From Dendrolimus kikuchii (Eukaryota > Arthropoda > Insecta > Lepidoptera > Lasiocampidae): a stretch of DNA of 64,000 nucleotides. Each line of letters starts with the position of its first letter. The first letter of the stretch is position 1. Of the stretch, positions 54,596 to 64,000 are shown piece after piece. The stretch lies in contig CM034391.1 in assembly GCA_019925095.2 (NCBI GenBank), positions 7,220,551-7,284,550 on the forward strand, in the 5' to 3' direction. The notes beneath the pieces were generated by a model. That model saw nothing but the letters and a program-made list of their open reading frames with translations. It searched no databases and had not been told where the DNA came from. Position numbers and translations under genes: made by a program.

Positions 54596-54845
54596 TATGG
54601 ACATCTATAACACCAAAGGTGCTGCCAATGTGATACCGCTCTCTAATAGGAGACTGAAACCTGGCCTTCAATGCCGGAACACAACTCAGATTGGCACAGC
54701 GGCATACTCTAGACTAAGGGCAGTAGGCATCCAGACGGGAAAATATCATACCACCTGGCTGTGGGTTTTTTTTCGCCTCTTCCGACAGGCTGTCCGACCG
54801 CAAGAAATTTTATGCTTTCTCCATTCCTGCACGGATAAAAATGCT
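54596..54845 (-). mobile_element. GCAATAAAA-family retroposon, tail-truncated
   Basis: ATGGACATCTATAACACCAA through GACTGAAACCTGGCCTTCAA to TTCCTGCACGGATAAAAATG. The sense 3' tail is missing. Confidence 0.65.
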
Positions 54846-54954
54846 AGCCGTGTTTCGTTCTATCAGTGAGAGTTTCCTATCCCATCCCCCAATTCCATTG
54901 TCCTATTACGTCATGCCTATTCCAATTCTTCTGTCCTTCCCGCGATCCCGTTCT

Positions 54955-55115
54955 ATACGCTGGCAACACGTTCGGTTCGCCTGTGATGTTGCAAACGTCT
55001 ACTATAGGCCACAATAATCACTTTCCATTACGTGCCCCGGTGCGCCCAGACCCGTCTCAAGCATATTGAGCGCCGGCGTGCCAGAATCAGCTTGCTTCCC
55101 TTACCAATAATAAAA
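54955..55115 (+). mobile_element. GCAATAAAA-family retroposon, diverged fragment
   Basis: GTGATGTTGCAAACGTCTAC, TATAGGCCACAATAATCACT and TTTCCATTACGTGCC, ending CCTTACCAATAATAAAAATA. Confidence 0.4.
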
Positions 55116-55379
55116 ATAACATTTATTTTTTATGTTGCATTTTTAAGGTTCCCAAGCTATAAAATATGGGCCGTTTGTTCCTAGTTTATATAATAAAGTA
55201 TTTAGTGTATACACTTAGATCATGTCGCCTTCGATTAGCTGAGCTACATGCTTACTTTCTTTGTCCTAAAATTTGCAATCGAGTTCATAAGTTACTAAAT
55301 ATATCTATACTCTCTTGCTCATCGCGAATGTAAATTAAAATTATTCAGAACTCCTTTATGCTAACACCGAGAATATACT

Positions 55380-55520
55380 AAGCTGATTACACTAGTATAA
55401 GTCTACAACCGCACACTCACTCGTTCACTTATACAAACACCACATACATACACACTATATACATATACACAAACAAACATATACACTTACATTCACACTC
55501 TTAGACATTTCCACATACAT
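55380..55520 (+). repeat. CA-rich low-complexity tract
   Basis: Irregular ACACAC/CATACA sequence with no consistent unit. Confidence 0.6.
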
Positions 55521-55714
55521 TACAAATGTTAACACGAAGTAATTTCCAAATGTATAAACTTTAAAACAATTTTCTTTTTTATAATGTATAAAAATCGAGT
55601 TGTCTGGAAGTGGGCGCTATCAACTGTATGGTCGATACGAGACCATAAAAAAGCATATAATCTTAAATACTCCATGAACAAAGAACTACACGACAGGCAT
55701 TGTTCAAAATTTAT

Positions 55715-56030
55715 CCGTGCAGGAACGGAGAAAGAATACAATTTCCTGCGGCCCGGCGGCCTGTCGTAAAAGGCGACTAAACAACCCACAGCCAGGTGGT
55801 AGAGTATTTGCTCGACTGGATGGCGAACACCCCTGGTCTAGAGTATGCCGCCATAACAACCTTGTGTTGTGTTCCGGCATTAGTGACCAGGTTCCAGTCT
55901 CCCTTAAGAGAGCAGCAGCGCATTTGTAGCACCTTTGTTGTTGCAAATGTCCATAGGCGATGGTAACCGCTTTCCATCTAGTGGGCCGTCTGCCTGTCTG
56001 CTGAACTATTGCAATAAGAAAAAAAATAAA
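55715..56030 (+). mobile_element. GCAATAAAA-family retroposon, near full length
   Basis: One of the best-preserved copies: CCGTGCAGGAACGGAGAAAG, TTCCTGCGGCCCGGCGGCCT, CAGCCAGGTGGTAGAG, GACCAGGTTCCAGTCTCCCT, CATAGGCGATGGTAACCGC and CTGAACTATTGCAATAAG, then an A-rich tail. Overlapping frames on both strands are incidental. Confidence 0.8.
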
Positions 56031-56089
56031 AAATATTTTTTGAAGACACTATTGATAAATCTTGATATTTTTCATAATTTTTCACCTCA

Positions 56090-57400
56090 TCATTTCAAAG
56101 TTAGAGGGGGGGCACACAAAATTTTGATAACTTTGAGAGCTAATATAATTAAGAAACATTACTATAGTTTTGCAAGATTTCAAAAACATTCAACTTTTCG
56201 TTTTATGTATGGCGCCCATCTTCCATCCCCACGGTTCCACTATATAACTGAGTACGCTATACAGACTACATTCTCTCGCCTTTATCCGTATAGATCCAGT
56301 CGTTTCCGAGAAAAAGGACTGAGACATATACACAGACAGATGACAATTTCATAAAGGTTTCGTTCTTGCCAACGTAGCAACGGAACTGTAAAATCAAACG
56401 AATTAACTTTCATAAAATAACACGTTTCACTTTCATTAATAAAAAGTCAACATACTTTTTCCGTCTACTTCTTTTTTATTTATCACTATCTATATATTTA
56501 TAAAAGTTGTGAAATTACTGTTAACTTTTAAAATGACAAAATTGAAACGGGTATAAAAAGTTATTCGTCAAAGTCAACATACAGGAAGTTTTAATTTGTT
56601 ACCGTGCACACCATGCAATATGGAAACGAGGTTACAAAAAAATCCACCACCCTGAACGATTCTTCCGTGGAAGTAACAAATGGCCAGTGTTTTGTCCGTG
56701 GGTTACAAAACCCGAAAAATACTATCATAATATTATCTCATCCAATAAATTCCTCTCTTCAGATTTTATACAAAGTAAAATGTAGCTACACATACACAAA
56801 TTTTTAATAACTTTCCAATTCATTATTCAAAAACTGAGAGCACATTTCACAGTTTTGGAAGCAAATATCTAGCCACCTTTTGATTTAAATAAAAACAAGG
56901 CTAAACATTTACACATATCTGTATGTATGTGTATATGTGTATATACACTAGACCTTCCTATTGAAGATCATTCGTATAAATCCACTAATTTTTGATAAAA
57001 ATGTCTAAGACAATGTTAGAAGAACTCCATAACATAAGGATCTGCTTATGTTATGGACTCTATAGCAGTGCTACTTTCCCTACCACATACTTTAGCTTAC
57101 ACCAATTTCAGTCATTCACGAACCGTTATTATGATTTACGATAACAAACGTAGAAAAATAATGTGTTTTCAACCGTTTTATCACATCCTAGCATCTGGGT
57201 TCGAGCCTTGCGCTGTGCTGGAATGGAATAATTAATTTACGAAAGAATCACAATCCGTGAAATGTATTTCGAGCCAGGCTGACTTTTATGAGATTCCGTC
57301 AAATTACAGTGGTGTAGTCGTGAATTTAGGGCTATTAAAAGCTCTGTATTGTTATCGTGAGATATTATAATAATTTAATATACTGTATCAGTACTTTGTC
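56090..57400. other. AT-rich DNA without a supported gene
   Basis: GTTAGAGGGGGGGCACACAA and GACTGAGACATATACACAGA (56100-56345) look like parts of an old nonautonomous element. A 67-codon frame at 56604-56807 (VEVTNGQCFVRGLQ) has no known match or splice context. Confidence 0.3.
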
Positions 57401-57410
57401 TTTGTTGTTG

Positions 57411-57525
57411 TAGCTTAGTGACTAAGGCATCAACGCCCTATTCCAATGACGTGATTTCGAATACTGGTCAGGGAGCTTACATCTCTTAGGCAATTATTAA
57501 TTGTGGCTATTGTAAGTTATTGGTA
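57411..57525 (+). mobile_element. tRNA-like SINE head
   Basis: TAGCTTAGTGACTAAGGCAT resembles a tRNA D-arm/A box, and GATTTCGAATACTGG at 57453-57467 a worn B box. GTCAGGGAGCTTACATCTCT follows as SINE body. This is probably the source of the tandem array just downstream. Confidence 0.5.
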
Positions 57526-57855
57526 GCTTAGTGATTAACGCACTCCTGTCTCAATCAAATAATATGGTTTCCAATTCTATGCTTGGTGACTAATGCGCTC
57601 GTGTCTCATTCAAATAATATGGTTTCCAGTTATATGCTTAGTGACTAATGCGCTCGTGTCTCATTCAAATAATATGGTTTCCAGTTATATGCTTAGTGAC
57701 TAATGCGCTCGTGTCTCATTCAAATAAGATGGTTTCCAATCTTATGCTTAGTGACTAATGCGCGTGTGTCTCATTCAAATAAGATGGTTTCCAGTTCTAT
57801 ACTTAGTGACTAATGCGCTCGTATCTCATTCAAATAAGATGGTTTCAAATTCTAA
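57526..57855 (+). repeat. Minisatellite, six copies of a 55-bp tRNA-like unit
   Basis: Starts at 57526, 57581, 57636, 57691, 57746 and 57801, exactly 55 bp apart. Each copy carries a GCTTAGTGACTAATGCGCTC block (A-box-like), then GTGTCTCATTCAAATAA and GATGGTTTCCA. The unit matches the first half of the SINE head at 57411. The two central copies are identical over most of the unit, so the array is young. Confidence 0.9.
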
Positions 57856-57884
57856 CCAGAGAGCATATGTACCGTTTAAGGCAG

Positions 57885-58060
57885 GTTTATAACTTAGTTT
57901 GTGGTTTGGACATATAGAGAGAACGAATGAAATCAGAATCACAAAACAAGTATATGACAGCAATGTGACTGGTAGAGTCGGTGCCGGTAGACCGAGACGT
58001 ACTCACCATGATCAAATTGAAGATATTGTTACGAGTTGCAGGACTCGAATTAAAATGCCG
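57885..58060 (+). pseudogene. RTE-like retrotransposon C-terminus (family C)
   Basis: The frame at 57899 reads MWFGHIERTNEIRITKQVYD, then GRVGAGRPRRTHHDQIEDIV. This is the same post-RT WFGH-ER...GRPR-T-DQI motif as family A but clearly diverged from both A and B. Truncated on both sides. Confidence 0.65.
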
Positions 58061-58156
58061 TTGAAATTATTACAGAGTTCATTAGAACTATACAAACACG
58101 TATAACATAGGTACAAATGTAACCGAACGCAACAAGTCCGAACGTAATGCTGAAGA

Positions 58157-58530
58157 TCATAATTCAAATACACGCGCAAAGTCCGTCACTAAATAGATTA
58201 CTGAATGTACACAAGTCTTGCTTCGCTTGTGGTTATCGCTCAACTGCCTCCTCTTTCCATTGGGGCATTGCTTTATACTGCACAGATGCAATATGTCTGC
58301 CCGGCCGCGTACACCGAATTTCTTAGAATCAGTTTGTACTTTTAAATCCGAGGCACCTGGCACTGATCGCAAAACAACAATAGGCCGTAAAAGATTACAA
58401 TACACAATGGACTATTTTTTTATCACAAATTTTAAACACAAAGTAAACAAAAGAAGTCTAAATGCCGAAAAGGTAATAAAAAGTGTTTCTGCAGGTGTGA
58501 ATTTGTTTTTGTCGGCATCTAGGTCGTAGC
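58157..58530. other. Unassigned overlapping frames
   Basis: The minus frame at 58157-58405 (VVLRSVPGASDLKVQTDSKK, FGVRGRADILHLCSIKQCPN) and a plus frame overlap. Neither is recognised and no splice signals bracket them. The minus frame has the more protein-like composition. Confidence 0.2.
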
Positions 58531-58764
58531 AATATTTTGAAGATAGGTCAGATAAAAAGTAATTTAAATAAGCGTGTATGTATGAAAACACTAATGAAAG
58601 TTGATGGAACGAAAAGTATTTGTCAGGATCGTAGCAGGTGAAGATCCATCGCCTTTGCCTACCCCAATGGGAAACCGCCGTGACAATAAATAAATTAGAT
58701 TATACATACATATGTGTGTATAACCTAATTTCCGTGTTATTTAAATGACTACTTACTAAAGGTG

Positions 58765-58885
58765 AAAGAAAACATCATGATAAAACCTGCAATTCAAGAT
58801 AATGGTTGTGCGAAAACCGCTGATCCGAACAAACGTGGTGTACTGCCTATCATCATAATAATAAGGAGGTCCGAATCTAGGAATG
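58765..58885 (+). mobile_element. SINE body fragment
   Basis: AAAGAAAACATCATGATAAA, ACCTGCAATTCAAG, CCGCTGATCCGAACAAACGT and AATAAGGAGGTCCGAATC follow the order of the lepidopteran SINE body seen at 44490-44640. Confidence 0.5.
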
Positions 58886-59540
58886 AAACGTTTACGGGCT
58901 AACATTATTATAATTTTTTTATTGTTACAGTTACATGTAAACAATGAAGCTAAATATAATAACGTATGCACATAGAAGTCTTTAGATATCAACAGGGCAA
59001 TCTTTACATTATATTTACCCACCATTTATTATTTAATAATTCCAGGTAAGTGTCTCGAAATTATTTAACGAAAACCATATAAAAATACACGTATTAAGTC
59101 CGCATATAATGCACACGATGAAAAGTTGTCACCATCGCCTATGGTTTATAAGCCACCAAGATTGTTTATAAAAGCCTATTTAAGCAACCACATATCGCGG
59201 CACAAAGGAAAATTTAAGTGCGAAATTTCCTCCAAAAGCTTACGGGAGATATAGAATAAGGGAGAAACAATATAACGAAACGTTCCACAATTGAGGGTGA
59301 TAGCACATGTATATGAAGATAAACATGCCTTCAATGCCAAATGGTGTGGTTATGAAAATGAGGCGCTGGCACCAGATCAAATAGTTCCTTGGAACATTAT
59401 ATGTACATTGTTTAGACACAGTATAATGACACTCATACCAAGAAGGCATTCTGGGCCTAAAGTGGTCGTTCTCGGAGATTCGTATTATGAATATGACGAG
59501 AGTCGAAATAAAAGGGAACTTTTTAGTATGTCTGTGTTTA

Positions 59541-59652
59541 CCAGATGGTAAGGTATTTGCTCGTTTGGTGTTACAAATCTCCATAGGCGATGATAACCGT
59601 TTTCCATCAGGTGGAACATGTGCCTGTCCGCTGAACTCATGCAATAAAAAAT
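59541..59652 (+). mobile_element. GCAATAAAA-family retroposon with internal deletion
   Basis: CCAGATGGTAAGGTATTTGC joins directly to TTTGGTGTTACAAATCTCCA. About 140 bp found in other copies are missing, and the end CTGAACTCATGCAATAAAAA is intact. Confidence 0.7.
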
Positions 59653-59920
59653 TTCTTTCACCTACCAGTAAATCTAGACACGTAAGTGTCAATATTACTA
59701 AGCGATTCTCCGAAAGCGGCCGCTTTAGTGTTCCTACTCTTTAAAATACAGTAATAACTAGTTTAGGAGTGAATAGAATCGTTCAATTACTGTGTAATAC
59801 ATTTTCTTAATAATAATTCTAATTAAGAGTTCAGCAAAAGTTTGAAATAAAAAATGGCAAGTGCGTAGAATTTTACTACATGCCATATAGCGTCATAATT
59901 ATCTGTGTATCTGACTCTCT

Positions 59921-60052
59921 TTTTTTTCACTTTCTCCAATTATTTGAGAGCGACATAATACATCATTTCCTTCCACACTCCTCTTTTTTGGAATACATCC
60001 TCTGTCACACCACAAATCATCATGTCATCCTTCACACAATATAGCCATCCTT
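59921..60052 (-). pseudogene. RTE-like 3' fragment (family B)
   Basis: TTTCACTTTCTCCAATTATT, TCCTTCCACACTCCTC and CACCACAAATCATCATGTCA match the 3' ends of 10507 and 13103. Confidence 0.6.
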
Positions 60053-60054
60053 AA

Positions 60055-60710
60055 ATTACGCCATGTTAAAGGGGGGACGGGGTCGACGAAGTGTGACATT
60101 GTGTGACAAGGGGTGGGAGAGGTCCTAAATTTCGTGACGTCATATTTCAAAATCTATTTAAACATAATATTTAAGGTTTAAATTACGAAATTTGAGCTAT
60201 TAACGAAAAACTTCAAAATGTAAGTAAGTTTATCTTTAATTTCCTAATTAAAAATAATAATAAGCTGCAGACAAACATATATATTGTATATCCCCAAATT
60301 AAGCAAGTTACGCTTGCGTTATGGGTAATATACAACGGACTAATCTGGGGCCGATTCCAGATACCCAGACCATAGTAAATTATGGAGATAATAATTTCCG
60401 AAATTTACTATACCAGGAATGAAATCCGAGCCTCTGCGTTTCAGTGAGGTAGGCATAGGCTTAGTCCGCTCAAGCGGGTGTTTTTAACTCTATCTATATA
60501 GGCATAGTGTTTAAATTATTAAAAAAAATTGAAATGCAAATAAAACTAATTACGGAACTTCTGTTTTAATTTAATAATTTCTTGATGTAAAATTACAAAA
60601 TATGTGATGTCGGACTAAGGTGGGAGGAATCGCACCGATGTGACCAGTTGTGAAAAGGACGGCTAAGGAGTCAAAAATCATGAAGTTCGTGTAACGTAAT
60701 TTATTTATAA
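60055..60710. repeat. GTCAC-rich nonautonomous element, inverted copy
   Basis: Begins AAATTACGCCATGTTAAAGG, GGTCGACGAAGTGTGACATT and GAGGTCCTAAATTTCGTGAC-GTCA, the reverse complement of 27330-27410. It ends GATGTGACCAGTTGTGAAAA and TAACGTAATTTAT, matching the other end at 27145-27215. The 60300-60500 interior has no counterpart there and may be a later insertion. Confidence 0.55.
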
Positions 60711-61159
60711 GCCCATATATGTATAGCGACATATATGTAGATTATAATTGTCTACAAATTTCATCTACATATATAAACCCTGTAATTTCTAAGAAAAATG
60801 ACTGTAAATTATAAAGATATACGGACAAACAGGCGGACGGGCAGAAATTACGATTTCACAAGGATTCCATTCTTGCAAAAATGCCTACAGAACCATGAAA
60901 ACTGCACATACAAGCTAAATCATTTTCCGTGTAAATTTCAAAACTCCCGATCAACGATTTTGGAAACAAGCCGAGTGAGTATATACGCTCTGCAAAACTC
61001 GTTGGCACTCAGGAAACTAAATTTTTAGAAGTATGAGTTTCGTGAACTAAATACTCTTTTTATGTTTTATTTCAATTCCTGGCTTTGATTTCGCTCAAGC
61101 TCTTCAATTTGTAGGCGCAATTAACATAATTTATTAATAAATACTTTAAACTGATTTTT

Positions 61160-61520
61160 TTTATTGTAATATAGGTTCGCGTTTGCCCACAATCTCGCCC
61201 TATGTGGAGCGAAGATGTAGTCTAGGATGGAGCACGCTTACCTGGAAGGTACCTATTCACACGGGACTTGAAGGCACCCAGGTTATAAGTAACGGGAAAG
61301 ACAGACGCCGGCAACGAGTTCCACTCTTTTGCGGTGCGTATGATAAAGCTAGATGCAAAGCGCTTCGTTCTTATAGGTGGAATATCCACCATATACCGGT
61401 ACCGCATGCCGGTGCGTCTGGTTGTCTGATGATGGAAGGCAGATGGCGGAATCACATCGAAGAGCTCAGTTGCACACTCTCCGAAGTGAATCCGATAGAA
61501 AACCACATTATTATTATATT
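61160..61520 (-). pseudogene. LINE reverse-transcriptase C-terminus, well preserved fragment
   Basis: The minus strand is open for 94 codons: [85 protein letters not shown]. The [23 protein letters not shown] pattern is the usual C-terminus of Jockey/CR1-type reverse transcriptases. A short 3' UTR (CTACATCTTCGCTCCACATA, GATTGTGGGCAAACGC) and an AATAAAAAAAA tail follow. 5'-truncated. It is the same family as 5330-5612 but younger. Confidence 0.82.
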
Positions 61521-61772
61521 AGAAGATAGCTGGCAACCCTGCGTCGATGTTCGAGACTTGGTAGAATTAAAGTTATTGCTTATTTATTTTATAATTAAAC
61601 TCTTAATTTGATTATTCAATGAAATCTATAACAAATTTTGAATTGAAAACTATACTTCAAACCAGTTCTTAAAGTATTGAAAATTCTAAGCATTTAATCT
61701 GAGGTCAAAACTTTCTCGCATTACTTTGCATCAAAAATAAAAGTTATGTTAAGTTTTTTATATTATGTTAGA

Positions 61773-62090
61773 TTTTTTTTATTGCAGGAGATCAGCAGAC
61801 AGGCAGACGGCCCACTTGATGGAAAGCGGTTACCATCGCCTATGGACATTTACAACACCAAAGTCGCTATAAATGCGCTGCTGCTCTCTTAAGGGAGACT
61901 GGAACCTGATCACTAATGCCGGAACACAACTCAAGGTTGTTATGGCGACATACTTTAGACCGGGGGTGGTAGCCATCCAGTCGGGCAAATGCCCTACCAT
62001 CTGGCTGTGGGTTGTTAAGTCGCCTCTTACGACAGGCCGCCCGGCCGCAGGAAATTGTATTCTTTCTCCGTTCCTGCACAGATAAAAGAT
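61773..62090 (-). mobile_element. GCAATAAAA-family retroposon, near full length
   Basis: TTTTTTTATTGCAGGAGATC through GATGGAAAGCGGTTACCATC and CGACAGGCCGCCCGGCCGCA to TTCCTGCACAGATAAAAG. Close to the family consensus. Confidence 0.8.
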
Positions 62091-62114
62091 AGATATAATT
62101 ATATACACGTAAGA

Positions 62115-62230
62115 CTTGGTAGTTTAGTTTCTAAAGCAACAGCGTATTATTGTAATGATGTGGGTACGAATTCAAGCTGGTAGAATATATGCCGTTTGGG
62201 CAATTTTTCTGATCTAATGTGTTGCATCCG
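62115..62230 (+). mobile_element. tRNA-like SINE head
   Basis: TTGGTAGTTTAGTTTCTAAA resembles an A-box region and GGTACGAATTC at about 62162-62172 a B box. TGCCGTTTGGGCAATTTTTC and TGTGTTGCATCCGTACG follow. Confidence 0.45.
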
Positions 62231-62315
62231 TACGTTATGCCTCTGCACCATCTGCGTTAATACTAATGTTAGTGTCTGTGGTCAAATGCGTCTTGTCTAG
62301 AGCGTATATATTTAT

Positions 62316-62333
62316 ATATATATATATATATAT
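62316..62333. repeat. (TA)n microsatellite
   Basis: Flanks the RTE fragment on the left; it continues on the other side at 62668. Confidence 0.85.
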
Positions 62334-62666
62334 CTGAAAGAAAGTGTCGGGGTGAAGGTAAGGAAAGGAATGCTCCGATGGTTCGGGCATGTGGAAAGAA
62401 TGCATGATGAAAGAATGACTAAACAGATATACAATGCAAAAGTGGATGGATGCAGAAGTCGTGGAAGGCCACGACACACCTTCCATGATCAAATTGATCG
62501 TGTACTAGCGGAGGGTGATATCAGGAGCTTTAAGAACAGACGAGCTTGCATGACAAGAGTTATGAATGTCAAAGAAGCAAGTGAGGTGTGTAAGAATGGG
62601 CCTAAATGGCGCTGTGTGGATCGTGCCTACCCCGCAAGGGAACTGGCGTGAAGATATGTATGTATG

Positions 62667-62667
<1 letters not shown>
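62334..62667 (+). mobile_element. 5'-truncated RTE-like fragment (family A), about 330 bp
   Basis: Open frame from MKVRKGMLRWFGHVERMHDE through [20 protein letters not shown] to AYPARELA, then (ATGT)n. Both flanks are (TA)n, so the target-site duplication is a TA repeat and cannot be measured. Confidence 0.88.
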
Positions 62668-62747
<80 letters not shown>

Positions 62748-62749
62748 AC

Positions 62750-62806
<57 letters not shown>
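62668..62806. repeat. (TA)n(TG)n(TA)n microsatellite
   Basis: About 30 TA units, six TG units, ACG and about 28 TA units. Frames made of Tyr-Ile repeats cross it and are not genes. Confidence 0.95.
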
Positions 62807-62807
<1 letters not shown>

Positions 62808-63109
62808 TTGTTTTAAGACTGCGTAATCGTCAAACAGTCCTTCTACTAAAATTAAGACAAGAACCTAGTAGTGGGACGTTTTGTAGACTAATATTATACA
62901 TAATTATTGTTTTTGTTATATTTCAGCTTTTATTAACTAAATATAAAGAAGGAAATTTAACCATAAGTAACCCAAATTAATATTTTAGTAGGTAGTTATA
63001 TTGTATTCTACCTACTATTTACTGGTTTGTATGTACAATATAACCGAGCCTAGGTTATCGTCATCCATGGCTAAGGTAAGGTATTATCAATTAATTTAAT
63101 CGGATGGGA

Positions 63110-63269
63110 TATATATACACGGCACATTTATTTATTATGAACAAATCCGAACTTTTTTAATATTGGTTAGAAGGCTAAGACGCCTTAGCTTTCGTGATTA
63201 TTTTTTTTTATAACCACCCAAAATTAATTTTATATCTCAAGTAATAAATAAATGTGCCGTATATCTATA
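63110..63269. repeat. MITE-like element with 28-bp inverted repeats
   Basis: CGGCACATTTATTTATTA (63120-63137) and its exact complement (63242-63259), extended outward to 28 bp with two mismatches. The interior of about 104 bp is noncoding. TA-rich ends would suit a TA-targeting transposon. Confidence 0.7.
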
Positions 63270-63598
63270 CCGCACCCACATTTAAGTAAGTTTTAAAAAC
63301 TACAAAAATTGCAATGCAATAAACAGTTGTTTAAATAAACATAAGGTATATTTAATGTAATCTTTAACCATGATAATATTAATTATTATTAAGAAAGAAC
63401 TTTTTATCCAAGTAAAACGTTGGCAAAGTTATTAAGCGAAAGAGCCACTTTCAAGGTTGGCAGGCATCCGCCGCGCTGCCAATAAATACAATATCGAACA
63501 TATTTACAGTAATATTACTTAAAAAGTATTTTTTCTCAAAGCGTCCAAGTATATTTAAAACATATACTTCCTGGACACTTGGAACTAATTCACTGCAC

Positions 63599-63850
63599 GT
63601 GGCGCACGGTCCTTCGTGCCATACATGCGTGAGTAAGGCTCTATGGTGGGCATCATTAAATTCATCCCCCTCTCATGGCAACAGTCCAGCCGAGGTAAAA
63701 CTCCTTAGGGAGCTCCCTCGAGCAAGTTGCCCCCCCCGGGCTCGAGCGCCTTCGCTTCGCGAAGGCACTCGCCCCAAGAACCCCGCTAAAGTTGTAAGGT
63801 CTTCGGACCAACAACATAAAGTCAAGTCCAATAAAAAAAAGCGTGAGTAA
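63599..63850 (+). other. Unassigned GC-richer frame with hairpin
   Basis: The 83-codon frame (HGNSPAEVKLLRELPRASCP, DQQHKVKSNKKKRE at the end) is basic at its C-terminus and could be a retrotransposon ORF1 fragment. A perfect hairpin GCCTTCGC-TTC-GCGAAGGC lies at 63748-63766. Not recognised with any certainty. Confidence 0.25.
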
Positions 63851-63965
63851 GCTATACAATGAACTCCCGTGGTTTTCCCAGAGCGCTACAATATAGGGCT
63901 CTTCAAAAAACGCGTAAGCAGATATTTAAAGTTTCAACGAGGTAGGCATCGCATCGGCTTCCTTT

Positions 63966-64000
63966 GATGTTGCAGATGTCCATAGGCGACGATAACCACA
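63966..64000 (+). mobile_element. GCAATAAAA-family retroposon, cut by the window end
   Basis: TGATGTTGCAGATGTCCATA and GGCGACGATAACCACA match the 3' third of the family and run off the window edge. Confidence 0.6.

Noticed and set aside
57526..57855. Regular spaced repeats suggestive of a CRISPR array
   Set aside because: Units are head-to-tail without unique spacers, derived from a SINE head, in a eukaryotic genome.
58157..58405. Minus-strand 82-codon frame as a host exon
   Set aside because: Composition is protein-like but no splice signals bracket it and no family is recognised; kept only as an unassigned frame.
62566..62980. Frames with long Tyr-Ile runs
   Set aside because: They are translations of (TA)n microsatellite.

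Overview
The window is AT-rich eukaryotic DNA, most probably from a lepidopteran (moth or butterfly). The inference rests on the mobile-element families: 5'-truncated RTE-like non-LTR fragments with TGTA-repeat tails, a maT-type DD37D mariner, a Penelope-like GIY-YIG fragment, tRNA-derived SINE pieces, elements ending in Helitron-like CTAG termini, and a roughly 310-bp retroposon ending in GCAATAAAA. No complete host protein-coding gene is visible. The window reads as intron and/or intergenic DNA of a repeat-dense genome.

Host gene signals are few. The best is a GC-rich minus-strand exon candidate at 38204-38419. It is 216 bp (72 codons), open throughout, with a TTATAG acceptor and a perfect GTAAGT donor. 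A CpG-rich block at about 18250-19070 looks like a promoter or first-exon region. A minus-strand GTGAGT donor lies just beyond it, preceded by a short ATG-led open stretch (17891-17939). A 31-bp plus-strand microexon candidate is at 12717-12747. If real, the minus-strand signals could belong to one long gene whose introns fill most of the window, but nothing seen here links them.

Region by region: 0-8 kb holds RTE fragments, a three-copy dispersed repeat and SINE pieces. At 8.3-8.9 kb a (TTA)-tailed retroposon is oddly interleaved with a duplicated Penelope-terminal sequence. 10-17 kb has a second RTE lineage, a Helitron-like end and palindromic MITEs. 17.9-19.1 kb is the CpG-rich block. 19.6-20.4 kb is a Penelope remnant. 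24.5-28.4 kb has the longest (TTA)-tailed copy, a 150/166-bp tandem repeat and a GTCAC-rich element. 30-37.7 kb has Helitron-like elements, MITEs, a nested RTE insertion and a poly(A) retroposon. 38.2 kb is the exon candidate. 39.9-48.5 kb is again retroelement debris, including a SINE with a good B box and a Jockey/CR1-type RT remnant. 48.6-50.1 kb is a dead mariner inside CA/TA microsatellite. 52.4-53.1 kb contains a 130-bp-arm palindrome. 57.4-57.9 kb carries a six-copy 55-bp minisatellite made from a tRNA-like SINE head. 59.5-64 kb has further RTE, LINE and SINE copies, very long TA/TG microsatellites and a small MITE.

No operon, CRISPR array, RNA gene or novel multi-gene system is supported. 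The most informative evidence is about genome dynamics: nine RTE fragments have visible target-site duplications, one of them nested in an older element, alongside the interleaved mosaic and the tRNA-derived minisatellite.
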